5,235 bases of DNA from Planctomycetales bacterium (GTDB lineage Bacteria; Planctomycetota; Planctomycetia; Pirellulales; Thermoguttaceae): the NCBI GenBank assembly GCA_007122045.1, contig SKJM01000831.1:1-5235 (forward strand), in the 5' to 3' direction. Positions 1 through 5,235 of this stretch are shown here, one piece after another; positions within the stretch are counted from its first letter, which is position 1; every line of letters begins with the position of its first letter. The notes below the pieces were generated by a model. That model did not search any database. It was not told the origin of the DNA and saw only the letters and a list, made by a program, of their open reading frames with translations. The position numbers were made by a program, and so were the translations under genes.

Positions 1-2
1 CG

Positions 3-1421
3 CCGCCGCCACCCCCGCCGGCCCCGGTCGGCGATGCACCCGACGAGGCGGATTTCGACGCGTTCGACGGCGATCCGGAAATGCCCGCCGACCCGGAAAT
101 GCCGACCGACCCGGAAATGGCCATGCGTCCCGAGCATCACGACCTTGGGCCCGACATGACGCCCGAACCCGGCATGGCCCCGGAGGTGGGCGATGGCATG
201 CGTATGCTCGAAGGCGCGGAAGCCGACGTGGCAATGGATCGGGAGACTCCCGATGCGCCCTCGCTGCTGTCGCGCGCCCGGCAGGCTCTGGGACAGGGCC
301 GCTTGCAGGAAGGCATGGCCCTGCTGCACGGCGCGGCCATAGCCGAAGAGGAAGCAGCCCGGGAAGTGCTCAACACGCTCCGTTGGTCGCCGGCGTTGAA
401 ACGACCCATGCTGGTAACCCGGTGGGGAATCGCCGTATTGTCGGGTATTCCGGCTGGGGCGGGGCAGCGCGGGCAATCGGGCATGGGCCACGCGCCACAA
501 CCCCACGCGCACGGACCCGGTGGGCAGCATATGCATCCCGGTGGGCAGCATACGCCGCCCGGGGCGCAGCCCATGCATCCGGGGGGGCATCAGCACCAAC
601 CGCCACACCCCGGGGGCCATCCCGGCGCAGGCCCGGAGGGCGCGCCGATGCCCGGCGCCGGCGGTCCCTTGGAGTTCTGGCACCACGTGATCGGGCTGCC
701 TTTGGCCCAGGGCCTCGAACGGCTCGTTGCCGACGGGGCGTTCGGCCACTGGCTCGGCGCCGACCACACCGCTCCGCAACCCCACGCAGCCGGCGCGCCC
801 GGGGAGCATCGGCACGACGAGTTCGGCGCGGCCCAGCACGGGATGGGCGCCCCGACGCACGGAAGCTCTCCGTTGCAGGGTATCGCCGCCACGCAGGCCG
901 CCGATCTGAACGATGCGAAACGGTGGGCGGCCGACAACGAAATGGACGTCCTTCTAACCGTCGTCATGGCGATCAGGCCCGGAAGCGTTCGCGGAGCGCC
1001 GCAAACGACCTTGACCGTGAAGATTTACGACGTGGCACGGGACGAGGAGCTGTGGAGTTCCCGTGAGCTGAACAGCCGCCGGGTGCAGGCGGCGCTGTCC
1101 GGGGCACGGGCCGACGGGAATCCAGCTCAGGAGTTCCTCGAGAGCTTGGGGACGTACGTCGAGAAGAATCTTCACTTGCAGGAAATGCCCGCCCTCGACG
1201 CCGCCGTCGTCGCCCGCCGGGCCCAGACCCTCGCCGCCCGGAAGCACCGCGACCCGTTGCCCGCGCTCGTGGAATTGCGTTACTATGCCGCGGAGGGGTT
1301 ACTCGACGAATCGGCGTTGCGGGAACACTACATGGCCATCCTGGGACCGCAGGACGGCGCCGAGTTGCTCGACGGCGACGTCGAGCAGCGCCGGCTGATC
1401 GTCGAATCGCTTCTCCGGTAA
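3..1421 (+). CDS. Pro/Met/His-rich protein with ordered C-terminal domain, 5'-partial
   Basis: The reading frame is open from base 3 with no stop to the left edge, so the gene starts upstream; the ATG at 81 is internal to a Pro/Asp-rich stretch and has no convincing ribosome site. Numbering from that ATG: residues 1-60 are acidic and Pro/Met-rich with DPEMP-type repeats. Residues 61-125 look helical (ARQALGQGRLQEGMALLHGA resembles a TPR-like helix pair). Residues 137-180 are Gly/Pro/His-rich with 11 histidines. Residues 276-446 look ordered: a beta-rich part (DVLLTVVMAI, TTLTVKIYDVARDEELWSS) followed by helices ending in VESLLR and TAA. The beta-rich part vaguely recalls domains of envelope lipoproteins, but this is not an assignment. 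I do not recognise the family. His/Met richness allows metal binding as a guess. No membrane segment is visible in the part present. Confidence 0.85.
   Translation, partial: PPPPPPAPVGDAPDEADFDAFDGDPEMPADPEMPTDPEMAMRPEHHDLGPDMTPEPGMAPEVGDGMRMLEGAEADVAMDRETPDAPSLLSRARQALGQGRLQEGMALLHGAAIAEEEAAREVLNTLRWSPALKRPMLVTRWGIAVLSGIPAGAGQRGQSGMGHAPQPHAHGPGGQHMHPGGQHTPPGAQPMHPGGHQHQPPHPGGHPGAGPEGAPMPGAGGPLEFWHHVIGLPLAQGLERLVADGAFGHWLGADHTAPQPHAAGAPGEHRHDEFGAAQHGMGAPTHGSSPLQGIAATQAADLNDAKRWAADNEMDVLLTVVMAIRPGSVRGAPQTTLTVKIYDVARDEELWSSRELNSRRVQAALSGARADGNPAQEFLESLGTYVEKNLHLQEMPALDAAVVARRAQTLAARKHRDPLPALVELRYYAAEGLLDESALREHYMAILGPQDGAELLDGDVEQRRLIVESLLR
72..125 (+). repeat. 18-bp in-frame tandem repeat, three copies
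   Basis: Three 18-bp units start at 72, 90 and 108 and share the core ccggaaatg. They encode D-P-E-M-P/A-x three times in the N-terminal disordered part of the first gene. The period is a multiple of three, so copy-number change would keep the frame. Confidence 0.8.
516..599 (+). repeat. 21-bp in-frame tandem repeat, four degenerate copies
   Basis: Units start at 516, 537, 558 and 579. The first two share cccggtgggcagcat exactly; the third and fourth are diverged. They encode heptads PGGQHMH, PGGQHTP, PGAQPMH and PGGHQHQ in the His-rich linker of the first gene. The similar PHPGGHPG follows out of register, which points to past expansion and drift. Confidence 0.75.
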
Positions 1422-1433
1422 GGCGCCGGTCGT

Positions 1434-1461
1434 TTGACAACGGCCGCCGGCAAGCTAGGCT
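1434..1461 (+). promoter_or_regulatory. Sigma-70-type promoter upstream of the pilin gene
   Basis: A perfect -35 box TTGACA (1434-1439) is followed by a 16-bp spacer and a -10-like TAGGCT (1456-1461), which keeps the key T, A and final T. Transcription would start near 1468, giving a leader of about 100 nt before the pilin ATG at 1569. It lies just after the stop of the preceding gene, so the pilin probably has its own transcript. This rests on sequence match only. Confidence 0.55.
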
Positions 1462-1468
1462 TTTGGTA

Positions 1469-1493
1469 GCGGGCCTATGCTCGTCCGGCCCGC
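1469..1493 (+). other. Hairpin at the 5' end of the pilin leader
   Basis: GCGGGCC (1469-1475) pairs perfectly with GGCCCGC (1487-1493) around an 11-nt loop. It would sit at the extreme 5' end of the transcript from the predicted promoter, where it could stabilise the mRNA. Such stems occur by chance in GC-rich DNA, so function is only inferred. Confidence 0.35.
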
Positions 1494-1519
1494 CGATTCC
1501 CATTTGCGGACCCGTTCAC

Positions 1520-1560
1520 GGGCCGGCTGGGCACCTGGGCCCTTACCGGCCCCAGGGGAG
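1520..1560 (+). promoter_or_regulatory. Pilin ribosome-binding site with two alternative hairpins
   Basis: The Shine-Dalgarno-like AGGGGAG (1554-1560) lies 8 nt before the ATG at 1569 and decides that start. Hairpin A pairs GGGCCGG (1520-1526) with CCGGCCC (1546-1552) and leaves the site free. Hairpin B pairs CCTGGGCC (1534-1541) with 1548-1556, with one bulged C at 1550, and covers the first three bases of the site. The two share bases 1534-1552 and cannot fully coexist, so translation could be switched. The pairing is seen in the sequence; regulation is inference. Confidence 0.4.
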
Positions 1561-1568
1561 ATGTTCCC

Positions 1569-1754
1569 ATGGTGAAAAGAATACTCAATTTTCTGCGCGA
1601 CGATCAGGCGGTGACCGCCGTCGAATACGCCGTGATGCTTGCGTTGATCCTCGGTGCCATCATCAGTGCCATCGGATCGGTCGGTGCCCAAGCCGGCGGA
1701 TGGTGGGGCGGCATCGAGAGCGACCTGAAGGAGCACGGGTTCCCTCACCCGTAA
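1569..1754 (+). CDS. Flp/Fap-type (type IVb) pilin subunit
   Basis: This encodes the small major-pilin precursor type used by Tad (tight adherence) systems: it is processed at the inner membrane by a TadV/CpaA-like prepilin peptidase and assembled into thin Flp pili. The 61-residue length fits the family. A short charged leader (MVKRILNFLRDDQA) is followed by VTAVEYAV, giving a predicted cut between Ala14 and Val15 with Glu at +5 and Tyr at +6, the hallmark of Flp pilins. Residues 21-40 form one hydrophobic helix. The C-terminal tail (WWGGIESDL to residue 61) is short and polar. The start is fixed by AGGGGAG 8 nt upstream. No tadV, rcpC, tadA or other assembly gene is in the window, so it is an isolated pilin here or lies at the edge of a locus. 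The family call is firm; the role in adhesion or surface life is inferred. Confidence 0.93.
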   Translation: MVKRILNFLRDDQAVTAVEYAVMLALILGAIISAIGSVGAQAGGWWGGIESDLKEHGFPHP

Positions 1755-1776
1755 CGCCAATTTAAGTTTAAACGTA

Positions 1777-1820
1777 GGATGGACATTCCTGTCCGTCACT
1801 CGTGGGGGGTACTGCGGTGC
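1777..1820 (+). repeat. Direct repeat unit, copy 1 (44 bp)
   Basis: It begins ggatggacattcctgtcc and ends gtggggggtactgcggtgc. It matches copy 2 at 42 of 44 bases, with the copies 55 bp apart. Each unit contains a small hairpin, GGACA-TTCC-TGTCC. Confidence 0.9.
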
Positions 1821-1831
1821 ATCACGTTGTT

Positions 1832-1875
1832 GGATGGACATTCCTGTCCTTCACTCGTGGGGGGTGCTGCGGTGC
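1832..1875 (+). repeat. Direct repeat unit, copy 2 (44 bp)
   Basis: It differs from copy 1 only at 1850 (T for G) and 1866 (G for A). It is preceded by TT rather than TA, so this unit is not itself flanked like the outer ends. Confidence 0.9.
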
Positions 1876-1880
1876 GCATT

Positions 1881-1907
1881 GTAGGGTAGACGTTGTTGTC
1901 CGTCACT
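1881..1907 (+). repeat. Diverged partial repeat unit, copy 3
   Basis: It matches 1774-1800 at 22 of 27 bases and lies 52 bp after copy 2. Its end TGTCCGTC (1897-1904) pairs with GACGGACA (1913-1920) of the inverted copy to form an 8-bp stem with an 8-nt loop. The G-rich half of the unit is missing. Confidence 0.7.
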
Positions 1908-1912
1908 ACCCC

Positions 1913-1935
1913 GACGGACAGGAATGTCCATCCTA
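1913..1935 (-). repeat. Inverted repeat unit (perfect 23 bp)
   Basis: This is the exact reverse complement of 1775-1797 and closes the array. The match stops at both ends, and the G-rich second half of the unit is absent from this copy. Confidence 0.9.
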
Positions 1936-2133
1936 TGTGTGGTAATTAGCGCGCCGTCTCCGGTGGCGCCCGGTCCGGATGCGGCCTGTTCCGCCTTGCC
2001 GAGGGCCGCCAATTGGAGAACATTCCGGGGTACTTCTCGCTTGCTCCCGGAACCGAAGCATTGCGGCGGTGTTCATAATCAGGGACGGCGGCAGGGCGTG
2101 GTAAAGCGTTGTCGGCGGATCCGCAAGTGCGGT
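1936..2133 (+). other. Upstream spacer of the DUF5658-like gene
   Basis: I see no gene here. Reading frames that cross it are Arg/Pro-rich shadows. CATAAT at 2074-2079 could be a -10 box, but no matching -35 box lies 15-19 bp upstream, so I do not call a promoter. Confidence 0.3.
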
Positions 2134-2143
2134 GGAGGATCCG
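2116..2143 (+). promoter_or_regulatory. Ribosome-binding site inside a possible hairpin
   Basis: GGAGG (2134-2138) lies 9 nt before the ATG at 2148 and supports that start over the TTG at 2109. CGGATCC (2116-2122) can pair with GGATCCG (2137-2143) around a 14-nt loop, which would cover the last two bases of the site. The binding site is well supported; regulation by the hairpin is speculative. Confidence 0.5.
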
Positions 2144-2147
2144 AAAA

Positions 2148-3251
2148 ATGGGAACTTGTTGCGTTTTTCCGTGGCGCCGCCGAGTGTCGGCCGCGCCGAT
2201 TGTCCTGGCCCTGGGGCTTCAGGCATTTGTGGCGACGGCACTTCCGGCGGCCGGTGCTCGGGAGTATGCCGAGCACACCACGGCATGGGCCGACGAGCAG
2301 ACGCCGGGAATCGACAGCGGTTTTCTGATCGTCGACAACCGCTACGTTGCCCCGCCCTACCGGATTGAGCATGACGGCGAGCAGTTGCGCGTCAACGGCA
2401 TCGAGCTGGCATTGCCCGACGCGGTCGGCCGATTTCCGGCGCGGGGCCATTTCCCGGCCCGGCCCGGCGCTCGAGACCGGCGCGCCGTCCCCTCCATGCG
2501 GCGGTACCCCCACCGCGAGTCTTCCGCGCGGGATGCGCTCATACAAGCAGAGCGGTTGTTCCTCCGCGGCGGGCTGGTCATCCGGTTCACCGACGGCGCC
2601 TTGGGCGTTTTCCCTCACGCCGATTCGATTCTCGGCCCGCTGCTGTCGGATCTCGAACGCACCGACAAGCTGCGATCGCTGATGTCGCACAGCCGGCAGC
2701 CGATCTCGTTCGCCCAGTGGTCGGCCCTGGTCGACGGCTTCGAACGGGACGATGGCCTGCGGGAACGTGTCTTCGCAATCGAACACGCCGGAACGGCGGC
2801 CGCGGCCCCTTTGCACCAGCCTCCTCAATACGCGCTGTATGGGCTGACCGTCTTGGGTATGATTCTGACCGTCGCATGCTTCGGGATTGTGCTCAGTCAT
2901 CGGCCGCAACACTTCTGCCGGTGGTCGGACGTGAATCGGATACCGCGCGACGTGCGGCTGGTGATCGGTTGCGCCGCGATGATCGCCGTGCTGTGCGTGT
3001 TCGACCTCGTGTGCACGCTCACCGCGGCGCATACGATGCACTTCTGGGAGATCAACCCGTTCGGGGCGCCCCTGGTTGCGCAGCCCGCGGTGTTGTCGGC
3101 GGCGAAGCTCCTGCTCACGTTCGTATGCGTGGGCATTCTGTGGCGCCTGCGGTTCTATCGCGGCGCGCAGCTCGCTTCCTGGTGGCTGTGCCTCGGCCTG
3201 ACGCTCCTTACGGCACGCTGGGTGGTCTTCAACTCCCTGTTGCTGGCCTGA
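2148..3251 (+). CDS. Signal-peptide protein with C-terminal four-helix membrane domain resembling DUF5658
   Basis: The product has 367 residues from the ATG at 2148, chosen because GGAGG sits 9 nt upstream and the protein then begins with a proper signal peptide: a basic RRR (10-12), a hydrophobic core (about 15-32) and a likely cut after AAGA (34-37). Residues 55-90 hold a compact motif, GFLIVDNRYVAPPYRI then LRVNGIEL. Residues 95-125 are Arg/Pro-rich; 126-215 look alpha-helical. Four membrane helices follow at about 228-250, 270-294, 312-332 and 341-366. In the last three, FDLVCT (Asp286) followed by FWEINPFG (Glu301, Asn303, Pro304) and a Lys-led helix recalls the D...T...ExNP pattern of DUF5658, recalled from memory and unsearched. 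The function of that domain is not known to me. The orientation suggests a processed N-terminal part outside the cytoplasm. The next gene starts 67 nt downstream on the same strand. Confidence 0.82.
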   Translation: MGTCCVFPWRRRVSAAPIVLALGLQAFVATALPAAGAREYAEHTTAWADEQTPGIDSGFLIVDNRYVAPPYRIEHDGEQLRVNGIELALPDAVGRFPARGHFPARPGARDRRAVPSMRRYPHRESSARDALIQAERLFLRGGLVIRFTDGALGVFPHADSILGPLLSDLERTDKLRSLMSHSRQPISFAQWSALVDGFERDDGLRERVFAIEHAGTAAAAPLHQPPQYALYGLTVLGMILTVACFGIVLSHRPQHFCRWSDVNRIPRDVRLVIGCAAMIAVLCVFDLVCTLTAAHTMHFWEINPFGAPLVAQPAVLSAAKLLLTFVCVGILWRLRFYRGAQLASWWLCLGLTLLTARWVVFNSLLLA

Positions 3252-3318
3252 CGAGCGCCCACGAAGGGCCGCGCCCGGTTGCCTTTTCCGGACACCTGTG
3301 GTACGACAGTCTGCGGCC

Positions 3319-4764
3319 ATGCTCCTGACGCTGATCAACACGAACCGCATGATTCCGCCCATCGCGCCGGTGGGGCTCGACTACGTCGCCGGCGCAGTCC
3401 GGCGGGAGGGCGGGGAGGTCGACCTCGTCGACCTGGCACTCGCGCCCGATCCCGACCGGACGCTGCGCGATTACTTCGCCCGGCACAGTCCCGGCCTGGT
3501 GGGACTGTCGTTGCGGAACGTCGACGACTGCTTCTGGCCGGGCGGCGCGTGGTTCGTTCCCGAACTGGCCGCCACGGTGCGCACCCTCCGCGCGCTGACC
3601 GGCGCGCCCCTCGTGCTCGGCGGCGTGGGCTACTCGATCTTCGCCCGCCAGGTGCTCGATTACTGCGACGCCGATTTCGGTATTCGCGGCGACGGCGAAC
3701 CGGCGCTGCCGGCGCTGCTGCGAGAACTGCAAGGGAGGCGGCGTTTCGAGCGGGTGGCGGGGCTCTTGTGGCGCCGCGACGGGATGCTGCACGCCAACCG
3801 GCCCGCGTGGCCCCGCCGGCTCGCCGTCCCCACCGAACGCAACGCGCTGGACAACCCGACCTACTTCCGCCGGGGCGGCCAGTTGGGCGTCGAGACCAAG
3901 CGGGGCTGCAACCGGCGGTGCATCTATTGCGCCGACCCGCTGGCCAAGGGCGCCGCCCTGCGGCTCCGCGACCCCGAGGAGGTGGCCGAGGAGTTCCAGT
4001 CGCTCCTGGCGCAGGGCGTGGACGTGTTCCACCTGTGCGACGCCGAGTTCAACCTGCCGCCCGAGCACGCCCGGGCCGTGTGCGAAGCGCTGATCCGCCG
4101 CCGGCTGGGCGAGCGTATGCGGTGGTACGCCTACCTGGCCGTCGTGCCCTTCGACGCCGAGTTGGCCGGGCTGATGCGCCGGGCGGGCTGCGCCGGCATC
4201 AACTTCACAAGCGACGCGGGCAGCCGGGCCATGCTGGCCGCCTACCGCCACCCGCACCGTCCCGAGGACCTCACCGCGGCGGTCGGCCTGTGCCGCCGGC
4301 ACGGGATGGCCGTGATGACCGACCTGCTGTTGGGCGGGCCGGGCGAAACGCCGGAGACGGCCGCCGAGTCGATCGCCTTCTTCCAACGCCTCGATCCCGA
4401 CTGCGCCGGCGCCGCGTTGGGCATCCGCCTTTACCCCGAAACGGCCGTGGCGGCGCAGCTCGAGGCCGCCGGCCCCCTGGCAGCCAACCCGGGAATCCGG
4501 CGCCGGTACGAAGGCCCGATCGACCTGTTGAAGCCCACCTTCTACGTCTCCCCCGCGCTGGGCGAGCGCCCGGCCGGGCTCATTCGCGACCTGATTGCCG
4601 GCGACCCGCGCTTCTTCGCGCCGGCCGACGACGCGGCCGGGCCGGCCGGGGACGATTCCCTCGCTGGGTACAACTACAACGAGAACCTTGCGCTGGCCGA
4701 CGCCATCGCCCAAGGCGCCCGCGGGGCGTACTGGGACATCCTCCGCCGCCGCCGCGCCGGGTAA
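3319..4764 (+). CDS. Cobalamin-binding radical SAM protein
   Basis: From the ATG at 3319 the product has 481 residues; a GTG at 3298 would add seven, and neither has a clear ribosome site. Residues 1-150 fit a B12-binding Rossmann domain (PPIAPVGLDYVAGAVRREGG, GLVGLSLRNVDD at 59-70, APLVLGGVGYS at 96-106, GIRGDGEPAL at 121-130). The radical SAM core follows, with the [4Fe-4S] ligands Cys197, Cys201 and Cys204 in CNRRCIYC (CX3CX2C) and the SAM-contacting GGPGET at 339-344. The C-terminal region has YNYNEN (451-456) and RGAYWDIL (468-475). Cytoplasmic. Many members of this class methylate unreactive carbons or act on lipids, cofactors or peptides, but the substrate cannot be read here. The classical DxHxxG cobalamin-ligand motif is absent. 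No precursor peptide or biosynthetic partner is adjacent. The class is confident; the reaction is not. Confidence 0.92.
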   Translation: MLLTLINTNRMIPPIAPVGLDYVAGAVRREGGEVDLVDLALAPDPDRTLRDYFARHSPGLVGLSLRNVDDCFWPGGAWFVPELAATVRTLRALTGAPLVLGGVGYSIFARQVLDYCDADFGIRGDGEPALPALLRELQGRRRFERVAGLLWRRDGMLHANRPAWPRRLAVPTERNALDNPTYFRRGGQLGVETKRGCNRRCIYCADPLAKGAALRLRDPEEVAEEFQSLLAQGVDVFHLCDAEFNLPPEHARAVCEALIRRRLGERMRWYAYLAVVPFDAELAGLMRRAGCAGINFTSDAGSRAMLAAYRHPHRPEDLTAAVGLCRRHGMAVMTDLLLGGPGETPETAAESIAFFQRLDPDCAGAALGIRLYPETAVAAQLEAAGPLAANPGIRRRYEGPIDLLKPTFYVSPALGERPAGLIRDLIAGDPRFFAPADDAAGPAGDDSLAGYNYNENLALADAIAQGARGAYWDILRRRRAG

Positions 4765-4886
4765 CCGAAGTAAAAAAGTTTTCGGAACCTTGCCAGACAC
4801 CCCACAACGGTTTCGGTAATTTGCTGTTCCGGTTGAACTTGTCGCAGCCTATCTTGAGGTTAACGCCGAGTCCCCGGCTTCGCCCG
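4765..4886. other. AT-richer spacer between convergent genes
   Basis: The first part (about 4765-4860) is clearly less GC-rich than its surroundings and includes a run of six A at 4772-4777. CCGAA (4765-4769) can pair with TTCGG (4781-4785), but the stem is short and lacks a following T-run. GCCG...CGGC (4866-4879) is another weak stem near the end of the minus-strand gene. I call no terminator, RNA or gene. Confidence 0.4.
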
Positions 4887-5234
4887 CTACGTTTCGGCAC
4901 TGCGGGCGAGCACGCCGCGCAGGTCCTTGGCGTAGCGGGCCACGATCTCCCGCCCGCGCGGCGAGCCGCAATGGACCAGCGCGCGGCCGATGCAAAGCTC
5001 CAGGTACGCGTAACGGTCGGCCGTCGGGTCGACGGTCCGCCGGGGATCGGTTCCCACGGGCAGGTCCGAGTGGCGGATGCCGGGCTTGTCGGCCAGGGTG
5101 TTCAGGGCGTCGAGGCAGTCGGGGTGGGCCAGGTGCTCGGCGGCAAGCGCCACGGCGTGGACGTAGCAAAACATGGCGTCGGACCGCGCGGGATTCATCC
5201 GCACCTTCGCCGCCACCGTGTTCATGGGCGCAAC
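4887..5234 (-). CDS. C-terminal part of a helical-repeat (HEAT-like) protein, 5'-partial
   Basis: The frame is open to the right edge: Val-Ala-Pro precede the Met at 5225, so that Met is probably internal and the gene starts outside the window. It ends with TAG at 4887-4889. The visible 115 or so residues are helix-rich with paired helices: AMFCYVHAVALAAEHLAHPD then CLDALNTLADKPGI, and YAYLELCIGRALVHCG then GREIVARYAKDLRGVLARSA. The alternating Leu/Ala spacing resembles HEAT or armadillo repeats, which usually serve as binding scaffolds. Between them lies a loop with DLPVGTDPRRTVDPTADR. In planctomycetes such repeats often end larger enzymes, so this could be the tail of a multidomain protein; no catalytic part is visible. 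It converges on the radical SAM gene with 122 nt between the stops. The coding call is good; the fold is tentative. Confidence 0.75.
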   Translation of the reverse strand, partial: VAPMNTVAAKVRMNPARSDAMFCYVHAVALAAEHLAHPDCLDALNTLADKPGIRHSDLPVGTDPRRTVDPTADRYAYLELCIGRALVHCGSPRGREIVARYAKDLRGVLARSAET

Positions 5235-5235
5235 G

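Larger units (their letters stand above)
1775..1935. mobile_element. Small repeat element with 23-bp terminal inverted repeats, MITE- or REP-like
   Basis: Bases 1775-1797 are the exact reverse complement of 1913-1935. Each end reads TA followed by GGATGGACATTCC inward, so trimming the outer TA leaves a 157-bp element (1777-1933) flanked by TA on both sides, as expected for a TA-targeting (IS630/Tc1-mariner type) non-autonomous element. Because the TA is part of the symmetric repeat, the duplication is not proven. The interior holds two more diverged copies of the same unit. No coding capacity is evident. An intergenic REP-type cluster is the main alternative. Confidence 0.5.

Noticed and set aside
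383..1066. A second plus-strand frame within the first gene
   Set aside because: It is extremely Arg-rich, has no recognisable motif and no ribosome site, and overlaps a longer frame with protein-like repeats and an ordered domain.
1463..1765. An alternative plus-strand frame overlapping the pilin gene
   Set aside because: Its product is basic and featureless, while the 1569-1754 frame gives a textbook Flp pilin with a ribosome site.
1774..1935. CRISPR array
   Set aside because: There are only three uneven direct units, spacers of about 11 bp between the 44-bp copies, an inverted last copy and no cas genes.
2109..2147. TTG at 2109 as start of the DUF5658-like gene
   Set aside because: It has no ribosome site and would put 13 residues before the signal peptide. 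The ATG at 2148 has GGAGG at proper spacing.
3279..3307. Promoter TTGCCT-N17-TACGAC before the radical SAM gene
   Set aside because: The match to consensus is weak and the -10 lacks its final T; it would also leave almost no leader before the ATG at 3319.
2079..3362. A 427-codon open frame on the minus strand opposite the DUF5658-like gene
   Set aside because: Its product is Arg/Gln/Gly/Pro-rich without domains. The plus strand has a signal peptide, membrane helices and a good ribosome site, so this is an antisense shadow of GC-rich coding DNA.
3229..4800. A 523-codon open frame on the minus strand opposite the radical SAM gene
   Set aside because: The plus strand has clear radical SAM and B12-domain motifs. 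The minus product is low-complexity Gly/Ala/Arg/Val-rich sequence.
4833..4855. Promoter TTGAAC with TATCTT in the convergent spacer
   Set aside because: The spacer is only 11 bp and no plus-strand gene lies downstream.

Overview
This is a GC-rich chromosomal window, probably from a planctomycete (Pirellulales-like). That placement is inferred from four things: the proline/glycine/histidine-rich protein style, an isolated Flp pilin gene, the DUF5658-like membrane protein, and a TTGACA-N16-TAGGCT promoter. No marker gene in the window proves it.

Layout. Positions 3-1421 (+) hold the 3' part of a long gene whose start lies off the left edge. It encodes a Pro/Met/His-rich protein with two sets of in-frame DNA tandem repeats and an ordered C-terminal domain. 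Positions 1434-1568 carry a promoter and a structured leader for a 61-residue Flp/Fap-type (type IVb) pilin at 1569-1754. Positions 1775-1935 hold a compact repeat element: three direct units, two of them nearly identical over 44 bp, closed by a perfect 23-bp inverted copy. It looks like a small non-coding mobile or REP-like element. Positions 2148-3251 (+) encode a secreted/membrane protein with a signal peptide, an N-terminal extracytoplasmic part and a four-helix C-terminal domain resembling DUF5658. Positions 3319-4764 (+) encode a cobalamin-binding radical SAM enzyme. A less GC-rich spacer (4765-4886) separates it from the convergent 3' end of a helical-repeat protein gene (4887-5234, minus) that runs off the right edge.

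How the genes work together. I see no pathway linking these genes. The pilin stands without any tad/cpa partner in view, so its secretion machinery must be encoded elsewhere. The DUF5658-like gene and the radical SAM gene are codirectional and 67 nt apart, so cotranscription is possible but not shown. The most noteworthy non-coding structures are the 1775-1935 repeat element and the hairpins that can overlap the ribosome-binding sites of the pilin and DUF5658-like genes. I found no RNA gene, CRISPR array, transposase or clear intrinsic terminator.
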